DNA of 64,000 nucleotides, from positions 5,053,501 through 5,117,500 of the forward strand of contig NZ_CP051680.1 of the NCBI RefSeq assembly GCF_012849095.1, given 5' to 3'. Both the position numbers and the translations under genes were made by a program. Below the pieces are notes generated by a model that searched no databases, was not told the origin of the DNA, and saw nothing but the letters and a program-made list of their open reading frames with translations. Below, piece after piece: positions 51,106 through 60,199 of this stretch. The stretch comes from Cohnella herbarum (GTDB taxonomy: Bacteria > Bacillota > Bacilli > Paenibacillales > Paenibacillaceae). How positions within the stretch are numbered: the stretch's first letter is position 1; every line of letters starts with the position of its first letter.

Positions 51106-52040
51106 TGCCGGGATACGTTCAGCCTGCCATTATCGTCTTCCTGCTTGCCGCAAGCTGCTTTCTGCTCGTCAAACAATGGCGCTACAAGCAACAATTGGGG
51201 TGGATAACCGCAAGATTGAACGAAATACGCGGCGGCTCCCCCAATCAGCGAATCCGTATTCATCATGCGCCGGAATCCTTAATCGAGCTTGGCGGCAGCA
51301 TGAACCGCCTTATCGACGCCTATCAGATCAGCTTGGAGAGAGTGAACCTTCTCGAGACCGAACGCAAAAAAATGATTTCCCACCTGTCCCATGACCTGCG
51401 AACGCCGCTGACGGCAATTCTCGGTTACGTGGAAGTCATGCAGAAGGACAATAGTTTGTCGGAGGAAATGCGGCAGAACTATTACCGGATCGTAGTCGCC
51501 AAAGGAAATAAGCTCGATGCGTTAATCCGGGATTTCTTCGAATTGTCCAAGCTGGAAGCCGACAACGGCTCCATGGAGCCGGAAAAGCTAAACGTCATCG
51601 ACAAGGTCGAGGAGGCCGTCGTCTCCTTCTATCACCAGTTCGAGCTCGCGCGGCTCTCCCCCCGGCTCGAGCTTCCGGAGCGGCCGTTGTACGCATGGGG
51701 AAATCGGCAAAGCTTGGAGAGAATCATGAACAATTTACTGTCCAATGCGCTTCGTTACGGAGCGGATGGCGGCGTTGTCGGCATCCGGGTCAAGGATAAG
51801 GAAGACCGCGTATGGATCGAAGTTTGGGATCGCGGACAAGGCATTTCGCAAACGGATATGCCGCATATTTTCGAACGGCTTTATACCGGCAGCGCCTCTA
51901 GAAACTCCGTGCAACAAGGGAACGGATTAGGGCTGACGATCGTCAAGAAACTGGTGGAGAAGCAACACGGTGAAATTATTGCGAGAAGCGTCCCGAACGG
52001 CGAAACCGTATTTGCGTTCTGCCTACCCAAAGCGACTTAA
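51105..52040 (+). CDS. Sensor histidine kinase with short N-terminal anchor
   Basis: 311 residues. One clear N-terminal helix (AIIVFLLAASCFLLVKQW), almost no extracellular part, then HisKA (MISHLSHDLRTPLTAILGYV) and HATPase (NNLLSNALRYG; DRGQGISQTDMPHIFERLYT; GNGLGLTIVKKLVEKQHG). The lack of a sensor domain suggests intramembrane sensing, often through a partner transporter. Regulator, kinase, ATPase and permease genes follow each other. Confidence 0.92.
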   Translation: MPGYVQPAIIVFLLAASCFLLVKQWRYKQQLGWITARLNEIRGGSPNQRIRIHHAPESLIELGGSMNRLIDAYQISLERVNLLETERKKMISHLSHDLRTPLTAILGYVEVMQKDNSLSEEMRQNYYRIVVAKGNKLDALIRDFFELSKLEADNGSMEPEKLNVIDKVEEAVVSFYHQFELARLSPRLELPERPLYAWGNRQSLERIMNNLLSNALRYGADGGVVGIRVKDKEDRVWIEVWDRGQGISQTDMPHIFERLYTGSASRNSVQQGNGLGLTIVKKLVEKQHGEIIARSVPNGETVFAFCLPKAT

Positions 52041-52045
52041 GAAAT

Positions 52046-52090
52046 ATGTAAGAAACCGTTCAATCTCATGTAAAGCTCCTATTGTATAAT
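52046..52090 (+). promoter_or_regulatory. ABC exporter promoter with direct repeats for the response regulator
   Basis: ATGTAA occurs at 52046-52051 and 52068-52073, exactly 22 bp apart (two helical turns). A TATAAT -10 lies at 52085-52090 and no good -35 is present. This is typical of activation by an OmpR-type regulator; binding is inferred. Confidence 0.5.
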
Positions 52091-52158
52091 CAATCCAACC
52101 CAAGCAAGACGCGATGCGGCCGCTATTGCTTGGCAATTGCTCATAGGAGGATGAATCA

Positions 52159-53079
52159 GTGGAAGACATTTTGAGGACGAGCGGTCTTACCAAAAAATAC
52201 AAAACGCACACGGCGGTCGACGGCGTCAGCATTTCCTTGAAAAAGGGGGAAATCTACGGTTTTCTCGGTCAGAACGGGGCCGGTAAAACGACGACGATTC
52301 GGATGATCATGGGGCTCATCAAGCCAACCTCGGGGCAGATTCAATTGTTCGGTCAGGACGCGGAGTCCGGCCGGAAAGCGGCATTCGAACGCATCGGCTC
52401 TATGATCGAAATACCCGGCTTTTATCCCAACCTGACGGCTGTCGAGAACCTGGACATCCATCGTCGGATGATGGGAATGGGCAATAAAGAAAGCATCGAC
52501 CAAGCGCTCGAGCAAGCGGGGCTGCTGGATACCGGGAACAAGAGAGTGAAAAATTTCTCGTTAGGCATGAAACAACGGCTCGGCATAGCCCGCTCCCTGC
52601 TGCATCATCCGGAGTTGCTTATTCTCGACGAGCCGACGAACGGTTTGGATCCGGCCGGCATTAAGGAAGTCCGGCAGCTCATTATCGAACTGGCCTCGAA
52701 GCGCAATATCGCCATTCTCGTATCGAGCCATATTCTGAGCGAAGTTCAGCAGATGGCTACGAAAATCGGGATTATTCATCAAGGAGTCCTTGTCGAAGAA
52801 ATCGAACAACACACGCTTCAGATGAAAAACCGGCATTGCATGGAGTTCAAGCTAAGCAACGATCGCGAAGCCGCCATGCTGCTGGAGCAGAAACTGGGGA
52901 TTCACGATTATACCGTCCCCGAACCGGGGGTCATTCGAATATTCGAGCAGTTGTCGGAGTCGGCCCTTATCAACCGCACCCTTGTCGGACACGGCATCGA
53001 TGTGGCTGAAATCGCGATGGTGCGCGAAACGCTCGAAGATTACTTCCTTAGCCTGACGGGAGGCGATCTGAGTGCTTAA
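52159..53079 (+). CDS. ABC transporter ATP-binding protein (BcrA/lantibiotic-immunity type)
   Basis: 306 residues. Walker A GQNGAGKTTTIRMIMG, signature FSLGMKQRLGIARSLL, Walker B LLILDEPTNGLDPAGIKEV and the H-loop SSHILSEVQQMA. The C-terminal extension (about 220-306) is typical of BcrA-like ATPases. GTG 52159 follows AGGAGG. The permease start overlaps the stop, so the two subunits are coupled. Likely exports or expels a peptide antibiotic from the membrane. Confidence 0.93.
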   Translation: MEDILRTSGLTKKYKTHTAVDGVSISLKKGEIYGFLGQNGAGKTTTIRMIMGLIKPTSGQIQLFGQDAESGRKAAFERIGSMIEIPGFYPNLTAVENLDIHRRMMGMGNKESIDQALEQAGLLDTGNKRVKNFSLGMKQRLGIARSLLHHPELLILDEPTNGLDPAGIKEVRQLIIELASKRNIAILVSSHILSEVQQMATKIGIIHQGVLVEEIEQHTLQMKNRHCMEFKLSNDREAAMLLEQKLGIHDYTVPEPGVIRIFEQLSESALINRTLVGHGIDVAEIAMVRETLEDYFLSLTGGDLSA

Positions 53080-53821
53080 CGTGTTCTATACCGAAATCCT
53101 GAAACTAAGACGTACGAAAATGTTTTGGTTGGTTATCATCGGCGCCTTAATGCCCGCCCTGATCTCGGCCTTCGCGGCATGGGGCAATATGAGCTGGACC
53201 GATCTATACAAAAACAATCTTCTGTTTCTGAACGTCATGGTTAGCCCGTTGCTTCTCTCTCTCCTCTCCGGTTACGTCGTGGCTCGGGAATATAGCGATA
53301 GTACGATTAATCAGCTTTTCGTATATCCCTATCGCCGCATGTCCATCTTGCTTGGCAAAACCTTCGTGGTCGCGCTCCTCTCGCTGGCCGTCATCGTTCT
53401 AAATTATTCTGCGATATGGATGGTTGGCAGTCTCATGAGCGATCAACCGATTCCTAATGATCTGATTGGAAAATATACCGAAGCGTTCATCTGGATGGCG
53501 GCGCTGCAAATGTTACTCACGCCGCTCATGATGGCGACGGGAATCGTAGGCAAGAGTTATATTCCTTCGGTCGTGCTCGGCATTATCGCCATCCTCGTCA
53601 ACATGATGGCCATCAGCGGGGTCGAAGACCATTTGGCAGGACGCGTGCTGTTCGTTAGCTACCTTCCTTTCGGCACCATGATCATTCAGCTGCTAGACAT
53701 CACGAAGCCCGGCGTTGAAGACCACATCCACGCGCTGATTCCCCATGCCGCCATGTTCTTGCTTCTATTCGTTTTCAACGCGTTCTATTATACGAAGTCG
53801 GAAGTTCACAGCGGTTCTTGA
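53072..53821 (+). CDS. ABC-2 type permease (lantibiotic-immunity type)
   Basis: 249 residues, six membrane segments. The start LKLRRTKMFWLVIIGALMPA and later VAREYSDSTINQLFVYPYRR are typical of BcrB/LanE-type permeases. GTG 53072 lies within the last codons of the ATPase gene. Together with the upstream kinase/regulator pair it forms a four-gene resistance-type module. Confidence 0.9.
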   Translation: MLNVFYTEILKLRRTKMFWLVIIGALMPALISAFAAWGNMSWTDLYKNNLLFLNVMVSPLLLSLLSGYVVAREYSDSTINQLFVYPYRRMSILLGKTFVVALLSLAVIVLNYSAIWMVGSLMSDQPIPNDLIGKYTEAFIWMAALQMLLTPLMMATGIVGKSYIPSVVLGIIAILVNMMAISGVEDHLAGRVLFVSYLPFGTMIIQLLDITKPGVEDHIHALIPHAAMFLLLFVFNAFYYTKSEVHSGS

Positions 53822-53941
53822 TCTTTAGTTCGGCCCCTCTAGTATGCCCCTCGTCCCGCGCCCTTCCTATCGCCATATTCGTGTAACATACGGGTATTAT
53901 ACTTGCCTGGTTAGCACGACATAGATAGGGAGGAAAGAGCC

Positions 53942-54928
53942 TTGCAGAACAAAACGATATTGATTACCGGAGGAACGGGTTCTTGGGGAAGAGAACTCGT
54001 CGGAAAATTGCTGGAAAGGGAACCTAAAGAAATTCGAATCTTTTCCCGGAACGAGTCTTTGCAGGTGGAGATGCGGCAGGAATTTCAGCATCACCCTAAA
54101 TTAAATTTTATCATTGGAGATATTCGCGATAAATACGAGGTTATGCAAGCTTGCCAGCAGGTGGATTATATCTATCACTTAGCCGCCTTGAAGCATGTTC
54201 CGATCTGCGAACAACAGCCGGATAGCGCGATGAAGACGAACGTCATTGGAACTCAGCATGTCATTCAAGCCGCTATCGCGAACGATGTCGAGAAAGTGAT
54301 TTACGTATCCACGGACAAGGCGACCCACCCTTCCAACACCTACGGAATGACGAAAGCCCTCGCGGAAAAACTAATCGTTCATGCCAATTTAAGAGAAGGC
54401 AACACTCGATTCGTTTGCGTAAGAAGCGGCAATGTGCTCGGATCGACGGGCAGCGTCGTACCTCTGTTCAAACAAAGAATCGCGCAAGGGCTGGATCTAT
54501 CGCTAACCGATTCTAGAATGACCCGATTTTTCTTAACCTTGGAGGAAGCCGTAGCGCTGTTGCTTAAAGCGACGGAAGACAGCAGAGGCGGGGAAATCTA
54601 CGTAACGAAAATGTCGGCTTGCCGCATTGCGGATCTTACGCAAGTATTAATCGAGGAATTAGCGACGGGAGTCGTCCGTATTAACGAAACGGGCGCCCGT
54701 CCTGGCGAAAGCCTAACCGAATCTCTGATATCCGAGTTTGAAAGTACTTATTCCATCGACTTGGATGTTCGGTATTATGTCATTTTACCTCCTTATCCAA
54801 TAGAAGGATTACAAGATTACTATGCGGGCAGCGTTCCTGTAGATTTTCGCGGCTACCATTCTAATCATGCATTGCTGAGCAAGCCGGAGATAAGGGAAAT
54901 GCTGCTTAAAGGCGGACTGCTGGCATGA
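53942..54928 (+). CDS. CapD/PseB-like sugar-nucleotide dehydratase (SDR)
   Basis: 328 residues. Extended SDR with cofactor motif [38 protein letters not shown], catalytic [20 protein letters not shown] (Y-x-x-x-K) and [20 protein letters not shown]. This is the UDP-GlcNAc 4,6-dehydratase (FlaA1/PseB/CapD) branch that feeds surface polysaccharide or flagellin glycan. The TTG start at 53942 follows AGGGAGGAAAGAG. The stop overlaps the MurG-like fragment start as ATGA, so it once had a partner in operon. Confidence 0.9.
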   Translation: MQNKTILITGGTGSWGRELVGKLLEREPKEIRIFSRNESLQVEMRQEFQHHPKLNFIIGDIRDKYEVMQACQQVDYIYHLAALKHVPICEQQPDSAMKTNVIGTQHVIQAAIANDVEKVIYVSTDKATHPSNTYGMTKALAEKLIVHANLREGNTRFVCVRSGNVLGSTGSVVPLFKQRIAQGLDLSLTDSRMTRFFLTLEEAVALLLKATEDSRGGEIYVTKMSACRIADLTQVLIEELATGVVRINETGARPGESLTESLISEFESTYSIDLDVRYYVILPPYPIEGLQDYYAGSVPVDFRGYHSNHALLSKPEIREMLLKGGLLA

Positions 54929-55303
54929 GCAAAACCATTCTATTCACCGGGGGAGGCTCGGCAGGCCACGTAACAGGCAATCTCGTACTGATCCCGAAAT
55001 GCGCCAAAGAAAACTGGAGCATCCACTATATCGGCTCGGAGCAGGGGATTGAGAGGAAGCTGATATCCGCACACCCAAGGCGGAAGCCGGTCCGGCCAGC
55101 TTGCTCATGCGCGATATTTCCAACAAGCCGGCTTCGCGGATATGCTGCCGGAACAACAAATGACCGCTCATAGCTTCGTTTCCGCGATTATGCGACTATA
55201 CGAGAACCGCTCCCGCTACAGAGACGCGATGAAGAAGCATGTAAACGGCGGAGGCGCGGACAAAATCATGCATTTGATAAAAGCGGTAAGCCTTCGGAGA
55301 TGA
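54925..55303 (+). pseudogene. murG: MurG-like glycosyltransferase, internally deleted
   Basis: The frame from ATG 54925 gives [20 protein letters not shown] and [19 protein letters not shown], a clear MurG start. After about 50 residues it leaves homology. From 55079 another frame gives [37 protein letters not shown] and a tail to TGA 55301-55303, matching the MurG C-terminus. About 240 residues in between are missing and the two parts are out of frame. So this is a dead gene, probably a former partner of the upstream dehydratase rather than the essential copy. Confidence 0.75.
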
Positions 55304-55411
55304 CGATGGACTCTCTCTTTAAGACTGGACGAACTGCCGAATGAAAGAGAAACAAGATGTACATTTTAGTAAGAGGTTATTCGTTATGTCACCCTCGTTA
55401 AGGAGCTCATT

Positions 55412-56062
55412 ATGAATATAATAATTGCCGATGATGAGCCCTTCATGCTCAAGATCGTACAAGCTTATTTAGAGAAAGAGTCCTTTACGACTTATCCGGC
55501 GCGAGATGGAGAAGAAGCTCTTCATCTCTTCTATACGAACAAAATTAACTTGGCCATCCTCGATTGGATGATGCCGAAGCAAAGCGGCATTCAAGTGTGC
55601 AAAGAAATCAAAAAACAAAGCAAAACAACGAAAGTACTTCTGTTAACGGCCAAAGGCGAAACCGAGGATGAATTAATCGCCTTGCAGTCCGGTGCGGATG
55701 AATATATCAGCAAGCCGTTCGACCCGCGAATATTGATTCTAAGAGTAAGAAAACTGTTACGGATAGATTCTCGAATTACCATTGGGGATTTACAGATCGA
55801 TATGGACGGGCAACGCATTTTCAGAAATAACCAGGACATACAGGCAACGAATACAGAGTTCCACCTGATGAAATATTTGATTGAAAATAGAGGCGTCATT
55901 ATCACGAGGAAAGCATTGTTGGATCATGTATGGGGGTTCGATTATTTAGGCGAAGAAAGAACGGTCGATACGCATATACGTAGACTGCGGGCGAAGATCG
56001 GCGAGCATGTCATTACGACTCATCGAGGTATGGGGTATAGTCTGGACGAGCCGCATGAATAA
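55412..56062 (+). CDS. OmpR-family response regulator
   Basis: 216 residues. Receiver domain (NIIIADDEPFMLKIVQAYLE; LAILDWMMPKQSGIQVCKEI; ADEYISKPFDPRILILRVR) and winged helix (NTEFHLMKYLIENRGVIITR; RTVDTHIRRLRAKIGEHVI). The kinase gene begins 8 bp before its stop. The set with kinase and exported metallophosphoesterase suggests an envelope-stress function. Confidence 0.94.
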   Translation: MNIIIADDEPFMLKIVQAYLEKESFTTYPARDGEEALHLFYTNKINLAILDWMMPKQSGIQVCKEIKKQSKTTKVLLLTAKGETEDELIALQSGADEYISKPFDPRILILRVRKLLRIDSRITIGDLQIDMDGQRIFRNNQDIQATNTEFHLMKYLIENRGVIITRKALLDHVWGFDYLGEERTVDTHIRRLRAKIGEHVITTHRGMGYSLDEPHE

Positions 56063-57440
56063 GCTGAATCGAAAGTTGATCGTGCGCATCTCTCTGATGT
56101 TTCTCATCGTCGTTATTCTTTCAATTGCCATGAATACGTTCTTCTTACCCAAATATTTGTTGTACCAAAAAAAACATACGCAGGCTGCCTTAACCGCGCA
56201 GCTCGAAACGATGGACACTCGTCATTTACTCCGGGATGCGGAGCTTCTTGAGCGGGAGCAAGGGGTAACCATCGTGCATACGGAACTAATCGGAAATATT
56301 AATCGTCTAAATGAAGACGTCCTCGATCAACTGAACAAAAAGAAGATTACATTGAGCAAGTTCTGGATAACCGATGAAAGTATCGCAAAGCTGAATGAAA
56401 ATAAGCCGGTCCGAAAAATTTATCATCAGCAAAAATTAAAGTCGAGCTTCCTTGTTACTTTCATGAAGAAGGACAATCTGATTTTCGTAATCGGAGAATC
56501 TATTTCGTATTCCTCGGAAACGCTGGCCATCGTCAATCGTTTTAACCTGTATATATATGCGGGCGGGCTGCTGCTCCTGATCGTGCTGTCTCTCGTGTTT
56601 ACGAAACAGATCGTTCGGCCGCTTGCCACAATCCAGGTAGCAGCGGACGGCATCTCTAAGCTATCGTTCGCGAAGGTTCATATCCGAACGGGCGATGAAA
56701 TCGAGTCTTTAGCGGAGAGCATTAATCGGATGAGCGACAAGTTAGAGCAGGCTCATCTCGCATTGGAAAGCAAAAACGAGAATTTAAGGACGTTCATCGC
56801 AAACATTTCCCATGAGCTCAAAACGCCGCTTTCCCTGATCAAGGCTTACTCCGCCGGAATTCAGGACGGCATGGACGACGGCACTTATCTGGATGTTATC
56901 CGGCAACAGACCGATGATATGGCGAGAATGGTGAACCAATTACTCGAACTATCCAAGTTGCAAACCGATTCGTATGAGATAAGCGCCTTTGATTTCGCTC
57001 CGTTGCTCGATAGAACGCTGCGGAAATACGATATTTCTTTTCGGCAGCAAGACATTGCCGTTACCGTCCATGACCGCTTGCTGACCGATTCGCGGGTAAT
57101 GGCGGATGAGCGGAAAATCGAAATGGTCATTAACAATTTCATCTCCAACGCTTTGAAATATACGACCGACGGGCAGATCGATATCACTGTAGAAAATAAG
57201 GATGATCGGATGTTGTTCGCCATTAGCAACGGCGTCGCCGATGGCCAAGACTTGCAATGGGACAGCATATGGGAGCCTTTCTTCGTATTGGAGAGCTCTC
57301 GCAACAAACAGCTCAGCGGAACGGGTTTAGGCCTGTCGATCGTTAGAACGATTTTGCAAAAGCATAACGCTCCATTCGGTTTTCATATTCATAAGGGTCA
57401 AATCGTTTTTCGCTTCTCCTTACCCGTGGCCTTATCCTAA
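56055..57440 (+). CDS. Sensor histidine kinase with extracellular domain and HAMP
   Basis: About 461 residues. Helix 1 (LIVRISLMFLIVVILSIAMN), extracellular region (about 35-165), helix 2 (LYIYAGGLLLLIVLSLVFTK), HAMP (RPLATIQVAADGISKLSF), HisKA (FIANISHELKTPLSLIKAYS) and HATPase (NNFISNALKYTTDGQIDITV; GTGLGLSIVRTILQKHNA). ATG 56055 is chosen because it is the usual overlap with the regulator stop; a longer ORF to 56007 lies inside the regulator gene. Confidence 0.93.
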   Translation: MNKLNRKLIVRISLMFLIVVILSIAMNTFFLPKYLLYQKKHTQAALTAQLETMDTRHLLRDAELLEREQGVTIVHTELIGNINRLNEDVLDQLNKKKITLSKFWITDESIAKLNENKPVRKIYHQQKLKSSFLVTFMKKDNLIFVIGESISYSSETLAIVNRFNLYIYAGGLLLLIVLSLVFTKQIVRPLATIQVAADGISKLSFAKVHIRTGDEIESLAESINRMSDKLEQAHLALESKNENLRTFIANISHELKTPLSLIKAYSAGIQDGMDDGTYLDVIRQQTDDMARMVNQLLELSKLQTDSYEISAFDFAPLLDRTLRKYDISFRQQDIAVTVHDRLLTDSRVMADERKIEMVINNFISNALKYTTDGQIDITVENKDDRMLFAISNGVADGQDLQWDSIWEPFFVLESSRNKQLSGTGLGLSIVRTILQKHNAPFGFHIHKGQIVFRFSLPVALS

Positions 57441-57464
57441 CCAATTCTATCATCGGGGGGTATT

Positions 57465-58316
57465 ATGCATCAAAAACCGATTAGTCGACGGCAATTTTTG
57501 AAGAAGAGTATGCAATGGGGAGGCGGGTTAATAGGATTAGCTAGTCTATCCGGCGCCTATTCCCGTTGGATAGAACCTACTTGGCTTGAGGTTAAATCCG
57601 TAGAGGTAACGCTCTCCAATCTGCCCCGTTCCTTTGCGCGGCTTCGAATTGTTCATTTTAGCGATGTACACTTCGGCGAATATTCGGAACCGGAACTATT
57701 AACGGAGCTAGTAAAGCAAACTCAACAATTAAAGCCCGATCTTATTTGCTTTACGGGAGATCTGATCGATTATTCGACAAGCTATATTTCAGAAGCGATA
57801 GCCTTATTCTCACGGCTACGCGCGCCCTACGGACAATATGCCGTTCTTGGCAACCATGATGTTTTCGCCAATCGGCGACCGGTTACGCAAGGGCTGTCGC
57901 AAGCGGGCTTCCATGTCCTCCATAACGAGCATATCGCTCTAACAAAGGGAGAAGAAAAGCTATATATCGCCGGAATAGACGATCCCTGGGTCGGCAAACC
58001 CGATATCGATCGGGCTTTGCTTCGGATCCCTGAAGGAGCCTGCAAGATTCTCCTTGCTCATGAGCCAGACTTCGCGGATGAATACGGCCGACTCCCGATC
58101 GATCTCCAATTGTCGGGGCATAGTCATGGAGGGCAAGTGCGAATCCCCTTTATTGGAGCGTTGTATACGCCTCCTTACGGAAGCAAATACCCGCACGGAC
58201 TTTATCGCATTCCGGACAGCCGTTTGCAAGTATATACCACGCGCGGGATAGGAATGACTCGCCTTCCTATACGATTTAATTGCCGGCCTGAACTCACGGT
58301 AATAACTTTGAAATAA
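57465..58316 (+). CDS. Tat-exported metallophosphoesterase (YkuE-like)
   Basis: 283 residues. Twin-arginine signal SRRQFLKKSMQWGGGLIGLA, then a calcineurin-like core: RIVHFSDVHFGEY (D-x-H), CFTGDLIDYSTSY (GD), YAVLGNHDVFANRR (GNHD), ILLAHEPDFADEYG (H) and LQLSGHSHGGQVRIPFIGAL (GHSHGGQ). The YkuE/YaeI-type enzymes act on lipid-linked phosphoesters at the cell surface. It is 25 bp downstream of the kinase gene and likely belongs to that operon. Confidence 0.92.
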   Translation: MHQKPISRRQFLKKSMQWGGGLIGLASLSGAYSRWIEPTWLEVKSVEVTLSNLPRSFARLRIVHFSDVHFGEYSEPELLTELVKQTQQLKPDLICFTGDLIDYSTSYISEAIALFSRLRAPYGQYAVLGNHDVFANRRPVTQGLSQAGFHVLHNEHIALTKGEEKLYIAGIDDPWVGKPDIDRALLRIPEGACKILLAHEPDFADEYGRLPIDLQLSGHSHGGQVRIPFIGALYTPPYGSKYPHGLYRIPDSRLQVYTTRGIGMTRLPIRFNCRPELTVITLK

Positions 58317-58356
58317 TCAGGCGCTAGATTACGATATTCGGAACTCCGAATCCGTC

Positions 58357-60105
58357 TCATCTATGCCGAGGATACAGCCGTTTTCGTGCCCGCTGTTCAT
58401 CCAGCAACTTCATCATCTGCCGCTGTATGCCCAGGGAATACTCGGTTACATTCGTATACGCAAAATTACGTGTTTCCAACGGGTCTTCGGACAAGTTATA
58501 CAGCTCGTATTCGTCCTGAACCGGCTGAGTTTTCACCGTTGTGACCCAGCCGGTAAGTTGCCCCTCCTTCGCCCCCTCTCCGTCAACGGGATGAACGGTT
58601 ACGTCCTGAACGCCCGGCTGACTCCAGAACTGGACGTTGTCGAAGTAACGGGAATACTTCCACAATTCCTTCTTTCCATTCCGCATGATAGACATAATAA
58701 CCGTCTCGATATGATTGGGTTGAATAACTGAGGAATAAGCGATTCCGAGCGGACTGACCTGATGCTGGCCTCGAGTAATATCGTCGTCCGTCATGAAATA
58801 CACCGGTTCGTCGTCAATCCCGGCTCCATTCCGTCCCCTCACGTAAGGAGCCAGATTACGACCCACGAAGGGATGAACTTCGCTGAATCGGCTCCTCAAT
58901 CGGACCTGAATCTCTTCCGTATCCGCATTCGCTAACCCAAGCATCGTAGGCAAGAGATCCATATGACTGGTCAATGCCTGACAATCTATATGCCGCGGAA
59001 ATAGATGTCGGTTGTGAATGACCAAAGGGACATGCACAATCTCTTCGTAGGCGCTGTACATTTTCTGAAACTGTCGTCCGTGAGCACCTAACAAGTCTCC
59101 ATGATCGGACGTAAAAATCACGATCGTGTTGTCATAGAAAGAAGAGCGGGTTAACGCTTCGAATACCCGGTTCATTTGCCAGTCGGCATTCTTCTGGAGC
59201 TGGAAATAAAGCTTGCGGTAGTGCGCTTGATCCGTTATGGGCTGCATGGCTTTCGGGTATAGTTCGCGATAACTCGTTTGACATCGCGGTTTCGCGGCTA
59301 ACGATTCGTCTAACGTCGGAGGAGGGGCGACTTCCGGCATCGGTTCGACGTCAAACCGAAATTCGGGCAGACGCGCCGCAAGATCGCCATATAACACGAT
59401 ATCGTGCGGATTCACGAAAGAGGCTACGATTAACCAGGGCGGGACATTCCCGCCCTGCATGCATTGACGGTCGAGCGACTCAATAAGCCGGACGGCTTCC
59501 GCAGCATAGACCTCGTCGCGGCCTCGCAGGCCAATCGAAGCGGAAGAAGCCGAATTGCGAGGATTGCGGCCATGCGGCTCCGGACCGATCCAACCGTTGA
59601 ATCCGAAGCTATCCAGCCGGTCGGCATGCTTGTATAAGGCTTCTCGTTGCAGGTCGGGAACACCCGTTACGGGATTATAGCTGATGAGGCCGTTATGCGT
59701 TCCCGGAATGACGATATCTTCATAGGAAATATGCCATTTCCCTCGGTAGCTCGTCAGATACCCCGCCTCACGGAAGTAATCTCCCATCGTTGGCACCGTG
59801 TTGCGATCCAACCAATGCATATCCGAGTCGAAAACTCTCTTAGCGATTCCGGTCGTCTGGCTTACGCCATGAAGAGACGGGTATTGACCCGTAAAGATAG
59901 TCGTCCGACTAGGAGAGCACGCGGTGCTGCCAATATAATGCCTATGAAATTCCAGACCGTGAGACCTTAACCGCTCCTGCGCGATGAGATTGCGCTTACG
60001 CCATTCTTTGATTTCCGAATTCTCATACACCGGAGGATAACGCTCCTCATCGACGAGCAGAAATAGAAAGTTAGGCTTTTCAAGAGAAGACCGGGAATTG
60101 TTCAT
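58357..60105 (-). CDS. Sulfatase family hydrolase (cysteine type)
   Basis: About 582 residues. N-terminal FLFLLVDEERYPPVYE supplies the first metal Asp. STACSPSRTTIFTGQYPSLH contains the C-x-P-S-R motif whose Cys is normally converted to formylglycine. TIVIFTSDHGDLLGAHGRQF supplies the second Asp/His pair. No signal peptide, so cytoplasmic. It may desulfate or de-phosphorylate an imported sugar. ATG 60105 lies 11 bases after AGGG; GTG 60114 is an alternative start. Confidence 0.88.
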   Translation of the reverse strand: MNNSRSSLEKPNFLFLLVDEERYPPVYENSEIKEWRKRNLIAQERLRSHGLEFHRHYIGSTACSPSRTTIFTGQYPSLHGVSQTTGIAKRVFDSDMHWLDRNTVPTMGDYFREAGYLTSYRGKWHISYEDIVIPGTHNGLISYNPVTGVPDLQREALYKHADRLDSFGFNGWIGPEPHGRNPRNSASSASIGLRGRDEVYAAEAVRLIESLDRQCMQGGNVPPWLIVASFVNPHDIVLYGDLAARLPEFRFDVEPMPEVAPPPTLDESLAAKPRCQTSYRELYPKAMQPITDQAHYRKLYFQLQKNADWQMNRVFEALTRSSFYDNTIVIFTSDHGDLLGAHGRQFQKMYSAYEEIVHVPLVIHNRHLFPRHIDCQALTSHMDLLPTMLGLANADTEEIQVRLRSRFSEVHPFVGRNLAPYVRGRNGAGIDDEPVYFMTDDDITRGQHQVSPLGIAYSSVIQPNHIETVIMSIMRNGKKELWKYSRYFDNVQFWSQPGVQDVTVHPVDGEGAKEGQLTGWVTTVKTQPVQDEYELYNLSEDPLETRNFAYTNVTEYSLGIQRQMMKLLDEQRARKRLYPRHR

Positions 60106-60199
60106 GGCAGTCACATCCCTAAGTATGTTTTGATTTCCATTTGCCCATCCTTGAAGGGACTAATCGATAAGTCATAAGCTGCTCAGAATAGGGTGAGGG

